NCBI GenBank assembly: GCA_022452125.1
Contig: JAKURJ010000003.1
Coordinates: 1-31,733 of the forward strand
Source of the DNA: Candidatus Poseidoniaceae archaeon
Lineage (GTDB): Archaea > Thermoplasmatota > Poseidoniia > Poseidoniales > Poseidoniaceae
Reading direction: 5' to 3'
Length of the DNA: 31,733 nt
Shown here: positions 17,826 through 27,411 of the stretch, piece by piece
Numbering within the stretch: the stretch's first letter is position 1
Layout: every line of letters starts with the position of its first letter
The notes under the pieces: model-generated
Database searches by the model: none
What the model was told of the DNA's origin: nothing
Seen by the model: the letters and a program-made list of their open reading frames with translations, nothing else
Translations under genes and position numbers: made by a program

Positions 17826-20800
17826 CTATTCCGCCATGTTGGAGAACTTGATGGTGATAATATCTGAGGTCTGGCTATCTTCGTGCGTAGGAGTACCAAT
17901 TACATCCAGTGTTACCTTCAATCTTGCATCACCAGGAGGCAAGTCAGAATAGTCGAAGTTTGCATAAGCAACACCATTTGCAGGCACAGTAATTGTTACC
18001 TGCTTTTGTGGGTAATCGGTGTCACCAAGCTCATCTGCTTGTAGATAGACAATTACATCCTGTGCAGTCAGGAAACCATCGTTTCTGATTGGGATTATGA
18101 ACTGACCATCTGCGTTAGCCTTTGCATCAGCGGCATTAGGTTCGACTGCGCCTTCAACAATCACTAGTTTAGCAACTGAGATAAGCGCATTTGTAGATTG
18201 AGTCTGGGTTTCAAAATCACCTTCACTGTCTGCAGTAAATTCAACCGGACATGATTCTTCAGCAGAAGCATCTGCTGGTGCGAATATTGTGAATGATTGG
18301 CTGCGCTCACTTCCAGCTGCTACAGTAATGTTAGACATCCCTGGAGTGACTTGCCATCCTTCACAAGACAGGCTGGATTGTACAGATACTGTATCGTCAC
18401 CGTTTCCATCGTTAATGATTCGCAAGGTAACCAATGTCTCATCGCCTACACCAACACCAATTGCTGCTGGAGCATCAACGAATGAGATGTTATACTGCTG
18501 TGGAACATTGACACGAACACTTACTTCGTTCGGTCCACCATCTGCTGTAAATCGCATGTTAACTGCATGACCATCATCGTAGGTCTGTGTTTGGTTCTGT
18601 AGTGGTAGAAGGATTCTTGCATCCACTTCAGTAGTCAACAATTGAGATGGGTCAGAGTTGTTGGCTCCAATTCCCATTGTAACATCCATAACATCAGTCC
18701 AGTCACCGGTAGAGTTCAGGAATTCGATCGACCAGAACTCAGCATCTTGAGTAACACCAAGTCCGCCAGAAGCAGTGAATTGATCTGAGATTTCAGTTCC
18801 TTCATAGGTCAGGCTCAACTTCAAAGTGATTATCTCGTAACCATTGTCGTCGTCTTCGATAGCTGTCATCTCGCTAAGGTCTTCGCTGTCGAATACAGCG
18901 GTTCCTTCACCGATAGAAATTACTTCTACGACTAAGTCAGAGTTGATACGTCGAGTGTATTCCATGATTTTATCTTCAGCAGTGTCTTGAATGACATCTA
19001 CTGAAAGTCCTGCATTGTATTCCATAGTTAGGTTCAATTCGTGCTGGACAGTATCAAACTCGCTGTCCAGTACTACGTTACCTGCAGGTAGAACCATCTC
19101 GAGTTCACCGTTTGCATCGAACGCCATGTTCCATTCTAGTCCGTCACCTAAGTCGAGTTCAACCTCGACTCCTTCAGCGACATCTCCAGCATGGAATTGT
19201 TCGCTTTCGATGGATAGCCATGATGTGGATAGAGCGATTAGACCGCCCTTCTCCATTACCAAATCGATTGATGCTCCTTCTTGGACGGATGCTTCCAATA
19301 ATCCGACTGCGATACCGCCGCCGTTTTCATCAGAGTCTGTACCTTGAACAACTACGATCCAGTCGCCTGGTTGGATACTTGCATCCCAAGATAATGTGTC
19401 ATCAGCGAATGATGTGGATGTTATTGTGACAGGGTCACGTACAATTCCACTTACTGGGTACAGAGTAACTGTCGCTCCGTCCAGCCTTGTGCTGGCACCT
19501 AGGATATCTGTGACATTACCTGACACTGAAACCAATCCTGCACTCATCTCAAAGTCACGACTTTCGTGAGTATCGTTAACAACATAGAATGTGTTGTTTC
19601 CATCAGTGTAGGTCACTGTATCGAAACCTGTCTTTTCAGCAACTACTGTGTAATTGTCACGAATCGGTACGAACAACTTCCAGACACCTTCAGAATCGGT
19701 TGCAACTGTTTGGTCGAAGCCACTGTCAGAGGTAATAGAGACATTCACATCAGCGATTCCCTCGCCAGATGAAGGTAGGTCATCCTCATTCAGGTCCCAG
19801 AATATCTTACCACCAATCAAGACCGACTTGTCGATGCTTACGATTCCTGCTTCCCATGAGTTGTTTACCATACTATCAGCAGAGTTGTAGATTCCTTCTT
19901 CAAGGGTCCAGCTCTCTAGAGTCTCAGTTCTGTTGAGAACCAGTGTCCAGTTACCTGGCATAAGGACTTCACTTATCATTCCAGAATTGTCGGATGGACC
20001 AAGGCTGACATTGCCTAGACCGTCCAAACTCACTGCAGTAATTCTAGTTGCAGTGATGTTAGAATTGGTTAGTGATTCCTGCAACTGGATGTTAACTGTC
20101 ATTGCAGTCTTTGTTTTCCAGTTCAGGTTAGTCTTTGCTCCATCAATAACCAAGACATCTCTGAAGATTTCTGTTTCGTTACTGTCAGCTGTGTACTCAG
20201 CCACCTCAACATACCATTCACCATGAGGAACGTATTCTGCGAAGGTTCCATTCTCATCAGTAACTAGCGCGTAGAAGTCAGCTCCTGCTTCGTTTCTCAC
20301 CCAACCGGTGGAGTTATCCATCGGGAATCCGCTTTCCATTAGCATTGTTCCAGTTACAAGATATTCTGGCACAATCACTACTTCAAGCGGGTCTCCGGAT
20401 CCAGCAAGACCGATGTCAATGCTTGGAAGTCCTGTGGAATACAAACGGTATTCGCTTGCATTCTCATCGCGTGGGTCATCTTCAAACCATTCGATGATGT
20501 AATTTCCAACAGATAACTCGACAGTTAACTCTCCGGTTGCTTCATCATACATGTCTTCAGTAACTTGGACATCCAATCCAAATTCATTAACTGCAGTAAT
20601 ATTGAATGTTGGAGTAATTGCGGTTCCATTCTCCCAAATTCCATCATCGTTAGAGTCGATGTACACTCTGAGTGTCAGTGATACGTTTGCTGGGTTTGCT
20701 ACTAGAATTACCTGGTCAGTCTGATTTGAAGCATTGATTGCGACAGGCGCTACATTCATGTCAGAGTTGGAAACTGTAATTGTCCAACTATCATCGCTCA

Positions 20801-23800
20801 GATGCATCAGGAATGTTCCTGCTTCATCCAGTTCATCTCTCCACTCTAATCCGTTAGAATCTGTTGCGATTACTTCAGCACCTGCTGCACCAGAGATACC
20901 ATCTCCCCAAGCAACTCCTGAACCGTTAACCGGAGATTCTCTCAGCCATACAGCACCTTGGACGATGTTTGAATCGACCAAGAACAAGTCTGTGTCAGTA
21001 ACTTCAGATGCGTTACTAACCAGCATACCTGCTGTCAATGTGTTACTTGAGGTACCAGCGAAACTAGATGCTGTTACGTGGAACACAAGATTCTCAGGCA
21101 TTCTGAAGGCGAATGAACCATTCTGGTCAGAGATAGACTCTAGAACAATCATTCCGGAACGAGCCTCAACCTTGACATTGGTAGCGGCTTCTCTCATTTC
21201 CTCAGGAACATCTGAAGGTTCGTTGAATTGAGGGTCCAATAACAAATCATTCAACCCTGGAATTGCCCATATTGTACCATTCACCCAAACGCTGACAGCG
21301 TATGACAAGTTGAGTTCTAAGTCATCAGTTGTGACTTCGACCTCATGCCATAGAACATGGGTGTCGTTTGTCTCATCGGAAATGATCCATTGTCCCATGT
21401 CGACTTCTGCATGAACTACTCCATTCTCATCTGAGATTGCAGTCACAGTGAACTGATTCAAGTCTGTGCTCTCTGTGTTAGTGAAAGTAATGGTTCTGTT
21501 CGCAAGGTCAATGCCTGAGCCTCCATCATCTAAGTTGATTACAATGTCTCTCTTTGTTGGTACAGAAATTGCTAGTGTTACATTCTCTGAGTCTAGTCCA
21601 ACAGTGAAGTTCTCTTCAACCTCGTACCAGCCATCATTATCAATATCAACTCTCCATTGGTAGAATCCTGTAGCCATTGGTCCGTAACTGAAGCTACCAT
21701 TTTCATCGGTTACAATTGATACTGGCATTACATCTTCTGCCAAATCATAATCGGTTAATTCAATCGTTGCATTTGGCAGTGGCGTTGGGTCTCCATTAGT
21801 GAAGTAGTCTGCATACAGTGTATCTGCGAAAATCGAACCAGGCATCTTCATTTCCAAGTCGGTGACTGGTGCAATCGTGATTTCTACAGGGTCTGGAAGT
21901 AAGACTTCTCTTCCGTTCTCCATTACAGCAATCATGTTGTAAGTTCCCGGCATCAATCCGGTCTTGTAGAATGAACCTGGAGCCACCATAGGTCCAGAGA
22001 AAGTTCCCTCACCGATGAAGAGTCCAGTACCGTTTGCTGTTCCAATTCCTTCGTAGAATCCTGTACCTTCGAATGTTTCACCATCAAGGTACTTTACAAC
22101 TGAAACTGGTCCATCAGCAGTCATTCTTCCGTTGGCAGTTACTGTACCTGCGAAGAGGTATGTATCTACTTCACCGGTTGAACAAGCAATGTGTGTGGAA
22201 GTTACATTTTCGCCATCAACAGTTTCGTTGAATGTTGGAAGAACGAATACGGTTTCGTTTCCTTCTGTTTCTTCATCACACGCCGGAGCATCGTAATCAA
22301 TCCAGTTGGCTACAATTGTACCAGCACCTGTGAATGATGCGTTTGCTGTGTACGAGCGACCGTCTAGTACAGTACGTGTGTAATTTCCAGTGAATCCGTG
22401 GACAATTCCTGTGTTACCTTGGGTGTCGAATGTACCTTCTGATGTGAAGGTAACCTCTCCTGTTCCTTGAATTATTCTGGATTCGCCAGCGTTTGTTGTG
22501 AACGAACCGCTAGTAGTTGTGACTGTGTAGTTAGAGGTCATATCCCAGATGTTTCTCAGAATGAAGTCCATTCCATCAAGTGCATCGCCTTCAAAGGATT
22601 CGTGACCAGTCCAGGTAACTGTTCCAGAAACTCCACTGGATTCAACTTCAATATCGAAGTCAGTGTCGATTGAATCGCCTTCTAATCTGTCAGCTTGGAC
22701 ACCAGTGATGTTCTGTGTAACCTCACCCATCCAGGACATGTTAGCTACCTTTCCTAGTAGGGCTGTGATCAAGTTTGTCTCACGGTCATCATTTGTTTCA
22801 ACAGTTAAGTCACCAAGACCAGATGCATATTCTCCCGTCTTGATTACATCCTTAGCGTCTACATCATCGTAGATACCTGCATATGCAGACACACGAATCT
22901 TTCCTGCAGGAACTGTGTAAGACCACTCGCCGTTTTCATCAGCGTCTGTGTAACCGATTGGAATCCAATATGTGTCATCATCCAAGTCTGTATCACCCTC
23001 GCCAGAGAATGCATCTCTCTCGATTAAGATTCTAACATTTGGCAGAGGTTGTCCATCATCAGACATTGTGACGGTTCCGCCGACTTCAACACCAGGATAA
23101 TACTTCAAAATCTTGACCATTGTGTTAGCTTGACCCAGAGTGTCGAACTCGTTTTCTGCATTGTACCAGTTTGCGATAACAAAGTGGTTCATCATTGCAC
23201 CAGGCAATGGCACTGCATTTGTCATTATCGAGTTCGGAGTTCCTGATTGACCAAAGTGTTGACCAGGTTGTTCGGTTGTTGCAAATCCTAGTGAAGATGC
23301 GCCGTAACCTACGTAGGTTCTGGCTAGCATTGTTTCAAAGAACGCTGGAGTGTGGTCGACTCTGATGTCCACAAGACTTAGTGGGTCAAAGGTTGCACCA
23401 GATTGTTGATTCAATACGTCCTTGCGCATTTCCTCATCGAATTCTTCACGGGTCATTTCGTCATTGAATTGTCCTCTGGAAGTCATGTAGACTTCATCCA
23501 TGAATGTGCCAAAGTCTTGTCCAGAAAGAATAGTTGGTGCTGCGAAAATACCTGTTGGGCTTCCACCGCTGTATTCGGAACTGTACATACCTGCACGAGG
23601 ATACAATCTGTGGTCGATTGCGAAGTATCTAATTTCGTGGTCTCTGGTAATCATTTCACCAGGTGCACCTTCGTAATCTTGTACGCTGTATACATCGTTG
23701 TTTGATAGGTCTACGTACAGAGAGTGCAATTCCTCGCTGTCAAGTGAAGATGTTAGCATCTGAGTGATTAATGCAATTCCTGCATTTGCTCTGTGAATAC

Positions 23801-26800
23801 CTGTGCTTACCGAGTCGTACTCTTCAATCAGGTCGGAAGTATACCAATAATCTCCAAAGATGTAGTGAGTGTTATTGGTTTCAGTATCTGAAGCAGCACG
23901 AATGTTGTTGTTGAATACTGGCTGAGCCTCATCCAAGTGAACGAAAGCGTAGTCACCTACACATTCGGCACCTGAAGGACAAGCGATTGCTTCTCCATTC
24001 TCATAGACCTTGTAGTAGGTCTGTGGGTCTGCTCCAAATACACCGTCTTCAATCAAGCGACCTTGTGCCATAACGACATCGCCATTGACTTGAGTAACCT
24101 CGAACGAGCGCTCGATAACTCCATCAGCATCCATATTGGTTTGGATCTTGACGAATTCTGATTTCTGCTCATCTGTCAAATGGTTTCCTAATGAGTTCAG
24201 GAAAGAGTTTGTGTGTACCCTTTCACCGGTTCTTGCTTCATTGTATGAGAGGTCCGCCTCGGACAATCTCCAGATGAACATAGCTGCCAAGTCGTCTTGG
24301 CTTCTTGCTAGAAGCATGTTACCAGTTGCAGGAATACCGGACTGGAAGTTATCAGAAACTGACGGGTGGTCACCGGTTTCTAATGCTTGGAAACCATAAT
24401 CCCACCATGATACAAATGCTGGACGGTCGGAGTATGGCTGGTCTGTGTCTTGATGCTTCAGCCAATCATACGCCATGTTCCAACCTCGGTCATTGTAACC
24501 AGAACCAAATGAACCTAGATAGAATCGAGAATTGTCATCATACTCGGTGTCATCTAGGATAGAGAAACCGAAATCATTCCATCTTAGAATATCTGGAGCA
24601 ATGTTGTAGATTGTTTCATCCATCTCTGCTTCGTGTCTCGAAGAGGATGGCATTGCAGCATCGATACCGTAACTTGCATGCTGGCTGATCAACATCAGCA
24701 ACACAAGTCCAATAGCACTGAATTGTGGAGTTCTCCAAACTGCCTTACGGGCATTGGTGATTCTCTCGCCAGGAGTTCTGATACCCATTCTTCTCCATGA
24801 GCGGGCCATGTTACTTGCACCGCTTGCGCCCCACAGGGTGACAATACCCCAAGCGCCCATTACTGCCATAGCAGGAGCAGCGTTGAACAGGAATCTTCCT
24901 GCGGACCAAGCCATGTAAGCTGCAACGATAACCCACATTCCTAGAATCAGTTTGGTCTGACTCTTCTTGACAATACCGTCCCACAATGCGATGATACCCA
25001 TAACAATTGCTAGAACGAATACAATCGGTCCGAAGGATGCGAACAACTGTCCACGGCTTGGAGCACTTGCTTCAGCAATTGTTCCGAATATCTTGTTCTT
25101 GGTGAAGTATCCTGAACCAGTGGTTAGAATTTCCCAAGCATTGGACTGGTCGGTAATTTGCAAGATGTAAAGGACTACACCAAACACAATTCCACCAGTG
25201 AATAGGGAACCTAGGACGAGTAGCCAAGGCTTGTCACGGAATCCGGTTGTAATCCATGCAATTGCAACAGTGAACAATGTGATGAATAGTAGTGGAGTCA
25301 ATCCTGTGGAATTCAAAACTAGGTTCAACTGTGGGTGTGCGTAGAATGGTAGAACCATGATGAAAATAGTTCCCAACATCATGATGTTCAAAGCAGATAG
25401 TATTGTGCTGTCTTTTCTCCTAAACATGTTCATAGCAACTTGTACGAAGTATGCAAGGAAGATAATTGCAGGACCGTATACGAAACCTTTCCATCCAAGT
25501 GCGACGATACTGAAACAGACACCTGCTGCAATAGCATTAGCAGAAGCCTTTCTGCGCTGCTTGAATACTTCAGACAAAGCCTTGATGATTCCAGAAGGAT
25601 ATGCGTTTGTGTACCGAGATAAACGCTCATCTCCACCAGCCTTTACTGCACGCAGATAGAACATGAATGCAGCAGTTAGGAAGAGTAGCACGTATGAATC
25701 GTGGTCAGCCATAGCCCATGTCGACTTTTGGACGTGGGTTGGCATGAATGCGATTAACCAAGCAGCGATTACACCAGCTCCCTTTCCGAAGTTGTCCTTC
25801 GCAATTGCAGCCATAGGGAACACGATTAGCGCACCGAATACTGCAGGTAGAGCAAGCATAGCATACCAAACAGATGCATCAGATGAAATTCCGAGATTTG
25901 TTAGAAGCATTGCAACCAGTGCCATTGACCATGAGAACAATGGCGGACGAGGGTTGATACCTCCAACCGGGTAGTTTCTGTCAGCATCCCAAATCAAGTG
26001 TGCATTTTCTGCGATGACATAGTCAACAACGCGCTTCATGTACCAAGGGTCAGAACCTCCAGTAAGGTCCCAAGATTCCAATCCTGCTGAGTTCATTGAA
26101 GGTACAAAGTACCACTGAACTCTGATTGCTAGAGCAACCAGGAAAGCAGTGAATGTCATAATTCCTGCCCAGTGGTTAGACCAGAACACACGGGCCTGAC
26201 TTGGCTCGTGCAACTCTCTGTTCATCCATCCACCGTAATCTTCGTGGGTTGCGAACCAGTAAATCAGAACTCCAATGAAGAAGGTAATTCCGAACCAAAT
26301 CCAAACAGCCCAACTTCCTTCGAAGCTTTCGTTAGCCCAGTGATTGGATTCATACAGCGATGAAACGATGTAAAGGACCCACATTGAACCGAAGAACAGT
26401 GCGCGTGTAAACCACCTTTCAGCGCACATCCATGCACACGTCAATGCAACTATTCCGGTTAGTGCTGCGGGCCAGAATCCGATATATCCGTGATATCCAT
26501 CTTCAGACCAAATTGCTAGAATGTCCATGTCTCCAAGCGTGTTGAAGTAAGCCATGATTGCAATGTGAGTTGCTGCCCAAATAGCCAATGCGACCTGTAG
26601 AGGAAGCGTTGCTTTGTTCCATGCACCATCGATTGGCTTGATGTAACCAAACCAGCCCTTGTCTGTTGCAGGAGTTAGTACTCCACGCAGTAGTACAGCG
26701 GCCAATAGACCGAGAACCACGAAGATTCCAAGGGTGTTGAAGAAGACAAATCCAGTTGCCTCCTGCCACGCAGATGTTCTGATGTACTCTTGTCCATCCA

Positions 26801-27257
26801 GTGTGTAAAGTTTGGTTTGTGTATCAGCAAAGTGTGCTGCTGCAACGATAGCGGTCCACAGTCCTGTGATTCCGAAAATCATCACTGTGTTCCATTCATG
26901 ACGTCCATTGGAGTCCAATAGATATCCTCCAAACATAACGATGAAGAAGATCAAACCAAGGAAGTTTGAATCCATGTACATCGAAACTCCTTCAGCAAGA
27001 ACGAGTGATACAACAAGGGTAGCGAGGGAAATAGCTGCGCCTTGATGGATGATTTCGAATTCTTTCATGACACGTGGTGCCATACCAAGTACAGCTGCAA
27101 TTGCAATTACAGCGTATGGTTCCAAATCGTTCATCTCAAGACCTAGACCGAAGTCTAGACCGAAGTCAGCAAGGAGTGCAACCAAAATTGCAAGAGGTGC
27201 AATTAGCCACCCCATTGCGCTTTGCGCTCCAAAATTTCCGTCGTTTTGTGTCGACAT
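17826..27257 (-). CDS. aglB: Oligosaccharyltransferase AglB/STT3 fused to a giant extracytoplasmic domain array
   Basis: A 3143-residue membrane protein that transfers lipid-linked glycans to Asn in N-x-S/T sequons. The start has an AGAGGG ribosome site seven bases upstream. Residues 1-350 hold about ten hydrophobic segments that precede the usual AglB start. The catalytic core then shows SDPWYMKR with Asp403, a second acidic motif ADHDS (517-521), the archaeal TIxE motif as TIAE (726-729) and the hallmark WWDYG (951-955). The core's periplasmic-side domain runs to about 1400 (KYYPGVEVGG). From there to the end are repeated beta-sandwich modules like carboxypeptidase-regulatory, SdrD-B and CARDB domains (for example GSFSYGPMATGFYQWRVDID, GEGIADVNVSITSDSG). 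AglB proteins are usually about 700-1000 residues, so more than half of this protein is extra. The frame is uninterrupted; the TAG end is discussed in the 17721-17825 entry. The tail may bind acceptor proteins or the S-layer. Confidence 0.93.
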   Translation of the reverse strand: MSTQNDGNFGAQSAMGWLIAPLAILVALLADFGLDFGLGLEMNDLEPYAVIAIAAVLGMAPRVMKEFEIIHQGAAISLATLVVSLVLAEGVSMYMDSNFLGLIFFIVMFGGYLLDSNGRHEWNTVMIFGITGLWTAIVAAAHFADTQTKLYTLDGQEYIRTSAWQEATGFVFFNTLGIFVVLGLLAAVLLRGVLTPATDKGWFGYIKPIDGAWNKATLPLQVALAIWAATHIAIMAYFNTLGDMDILAIWSEDGYHGYIGFWPAALTGIVALTCAWMCAERWFTRALFFGSMWVLYIVSSLYESNHWANESFEGSWAVWIWFGITFFIGVLIYWFATHEDYGGWMNRELHEPSQARVFWSNHWAGIMTFTAFLVALAIRVQWYFVPSMNSAGLESWDLTGGSDPWYMKRVVDYVIAENAHLIWDADRNYPVGGINPRPPLFSWSMALVAMLLTNLGISSDASVWYAMLALPAVFGALIVFPMAAIAKDNFGKGAGVIAAWLIAFMPTHVQKSTWAMADHDSYVLLFLTAAFMFYLRAVKAGGDERLSRYTNAYPSGIIKALSEVFKQRRKASANAIAAGVCFSIVALGWKGFVYGPAIIFLAYFVQVAMNMFRRKDSTILSALNIMMLGTIFIMVLPFYAHPQLNLVLNSTGLTPLLFITLFTVAIAWITTGFRDKPWLLVLGSLFTGGIVFGVVLYILQITDQSNAWEILTTGSGYFTKNKIFGTIAEASAPSRGQLFASFGPIVFVLAIVMGIIALWDGIVKKSQTKLILGMWVIVAAYMAWSAGRFLFNAAPAMAVMGAWGIVTLWGASGASNMARSWRRMGIRTPGERITNARKAVWRTPQFSAIGLVLLMLISQHASYGIDAAMPSSSRHEAEMDETIYNIAPDILRWNDFGFSILDDTEYDDNSRFYLGSFGSGYNDRGWNMAYDWLKHQDTDQPYSDRPAFVSWWDYGFQALETGDHPSVSDNFQSGIPATGNMLLARSQDDLAAMFIWRLSEADLSYNEARTGERVHTNSFLNSLGNHLTDEQKSEFVKIQTNMDADGVIERSFEVTQVNGDVVMAQGRLIEDGVFGADPQTYYKVYENGEAIACPSGAECVGDYAFVHLDEAQPVFNNNIRAASDTETNNTHYIFGDYWYTSDLIEEYDSVSTGIHRANAGIALITQMLTSSLDSEELHSLYVDLSNNDVYSVQDYEGAPGEMITRDHEIRYFAIDHRLYPRAGMYSSEYSGGSPTGIFAAPTILSGQDFGTFMDEVYMTSRGQFNDEMTREEFDEEMRKDVLNQQSGATFDPLSLVDIRVDHTPAFFETMLARTYVGYGASSLGFATTEQPGQHFGQSGTPNSIMTNAVPLPGAMMNHFVIANWYNAENEFDTLGQANTMVKILKYYPGVEVGGTVTMSDDGQPLPNVRILIERDAFSGEGDTDLDDDTYWIPIGYTDADENGEWSYTVPAGKIRVSAYAGIYDDVDAKDVIKTGEYASGLGDLTVETNDDRETNLITALLGKVANMSWMGEVTQNITGVQADRLEGDSIDTDFDIEVESSGVSGTVTWTGHESFEGDALDGMDFILRNIWDMTSNYTVTTTSGSFTTNAGESRIIQGTGEVTFTSEGTFDTQGNTGIVHGFTGNYTRTVLDGRSYTANASFTGAGTIVANWIDYDAPACDEETEGNETVFVLPTFNETVDGENVTSTHIACSTGEVDTYLFAGTVTANGRMTADGPVSVVKYLDGETFEGTGFYEGIGTANGTGLFIGEGTFSGPMVAPGSFYKTGLMPGTYNMIAVMENGREVLLPDPVEITIAPVTDLEMKMPGSIFADTLYADYFTNGDPTPLPNATIELTDYDLAEDVMPVSIVTDENGSFSYGPMATGFYQWRVDIDNDGWYEVEENFTVGLDSENVTLAISVPTKRDIVINLDDGGSGIDLANRTITFTNTESTDLNQFTVTAISDENGVVHAEVDMGQWIISDETNDTHVLWHEVEVTTDDLELNLSYAVSVWVNGTIWAIPGLNDLLLDPQFNEPSDVPEEMREAATNVKVEARSGMIVLESISDQNGSFAFRMPENLVFHVTASSFAGTSSNTLTAGMLVSNASEVTDTDLFLVDSNIVQGAVWLRESPVNGSGVAWGDGISGAAGAEVIATDSNGLEWRDELDEAGTFLMHLSDDSWTITVSNSDMNVAPVAINASNQTDQVILVANPANVSLTLRVYIDSNDDGIWENGTAITPTFNITAVNEFGLDVQVTEDMYDEATGELTVELSVGNYIIEWFEDDPRDENASEYRLYSTGLPSIDIGLAGSGDPLEVVIVPEYLVTGTMLMESGFPMDNSTGWVRNEAGADFYALVTDENGTFAEYVPHGEWYVEVAEYTADSNETEIFRDVLVIDGAKTNLNWKTKTAMTVNIQLQESLTNSNITATRITAVSLDGLGNVSLGPSDNSGMISEVLMPGNWTLVLNRTETLESWTLEEGIYNSADSMVNNSWEAGIVSIDKSVLIGGKIFWDLNEDDLPSSGEGIADVNVSITSDSGFDQTVATDSEGVWKLFVPIRDNYTVVAEKTGFDTVTYTDGNNTFYVVNDTHESRDFEMSAGLVSVSGNVTDILGASTRLDGATVTLYPVSGIVRDPVTITSTSFADDTLSWDASIQPGDWIVVVQGTDSDENGGGIAVGLLEASVQEGASIDLVMEKGGLIALSTSWLSIESEQFHAGDVAEGVEVELDLGDGLEWNMAFDANGELEMVLPAGNVVLDSEFDTVQHELNLTMEYNAGLSVDVIQDTAEDKIMEYTRRINSDLVVEVISIGEGTAVFDSEDLSEMTAIEDDDNGYEIITLKLSLTYEGTEISDQFTASGGLGVTQDAEFWSIEFLNSTGDWTDVMDVTMGIGANNSDPSQLLTTEVDARILLPLQNQTQTYDDGHAVNMRFTADGGPNEVSVRVNVPQQYNISFVDAPAAIGVGVGDETLVTLRIINDGNGDDTVSVQSSLSCEGWQVTPGMSNITVAAGSERSQSFTIFAPADASAEESCPVEFTADSEGDFETQTQSTNALISVAKLVIVEGAVEPNAADAKANADGQFIIPIRNDGFLTAQDVIVYLQADELGDTDYPQKQVTITVPANGVAYANFDYSDLPPGDARLKVTLDVIGTPTHEDSQTSDIITIKFSNMAE
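27143..27166. repeat. 12-bp tandem direct repeat inside the oligosaccharyltransferase gene
   Basis: The 12-mer CTAGACCGAAGT occurs twice in direct tandem. It encodes the repeated DFGL residues near position 30-38 of the protein (ADFGLDFGLGL). Being a multiple of three, it keeps the frame. It is a likely slippage product with no evident regulatory meaning. Confidence 0.7.
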
Positions 27258-27330
27258 TGTGTTTCCCTCTAGTTTTCTAGGTGCAGCCTAAAGGCTGTAG
27301 CATTGCGGCCACTTGAGACCCCTTTTTATG
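27258..27330 (-). promoter_or_regulatory. Promoter and 5' leader of the oligosaccharyltransferase gene
   Basis: On the minus strand a CATAAAAAGG element at 27321-27330 is a good archaeal TATA box. It predicts a transcript start near 27298-27302 and a leader of about 42-45 bases. The leader would begin with a hairpin, CAGCC-TTTA-GGCTG (27284-27297). An AGGG ribosome site at 27265-27269 lies just before the ATG. Transcript start and hairpin function are inferred from spacing. Confidence 0.5.
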
Positions 27331-27372
27331 CGTTGCCTATTGGCATTCCAGAACCATTAATTCGGTTGGTCC

Positions 27373-27378
27373 AAAAAA
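27373..27378 (-). terminator. T-tract, possible terminator of purD
   Basis: A run of six T on the minus strand lies 34 bases beyond the purD stop and upstream of the next gene's promoter. Archaeal RNA polymerase commonly terminates at such tracts without a hairpin. Confidence 0.35.
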
Positions 27379-27411
27379 CGCAATACTGCAAGCCTATTTT
27401 TCAGATACTTC

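Noticed and set aside
27143..27166. Tandem 12-mer as a phase-variation element
   Set aside because: Two copies only and a multiple of three, so changes in copy number would not switch the frame.
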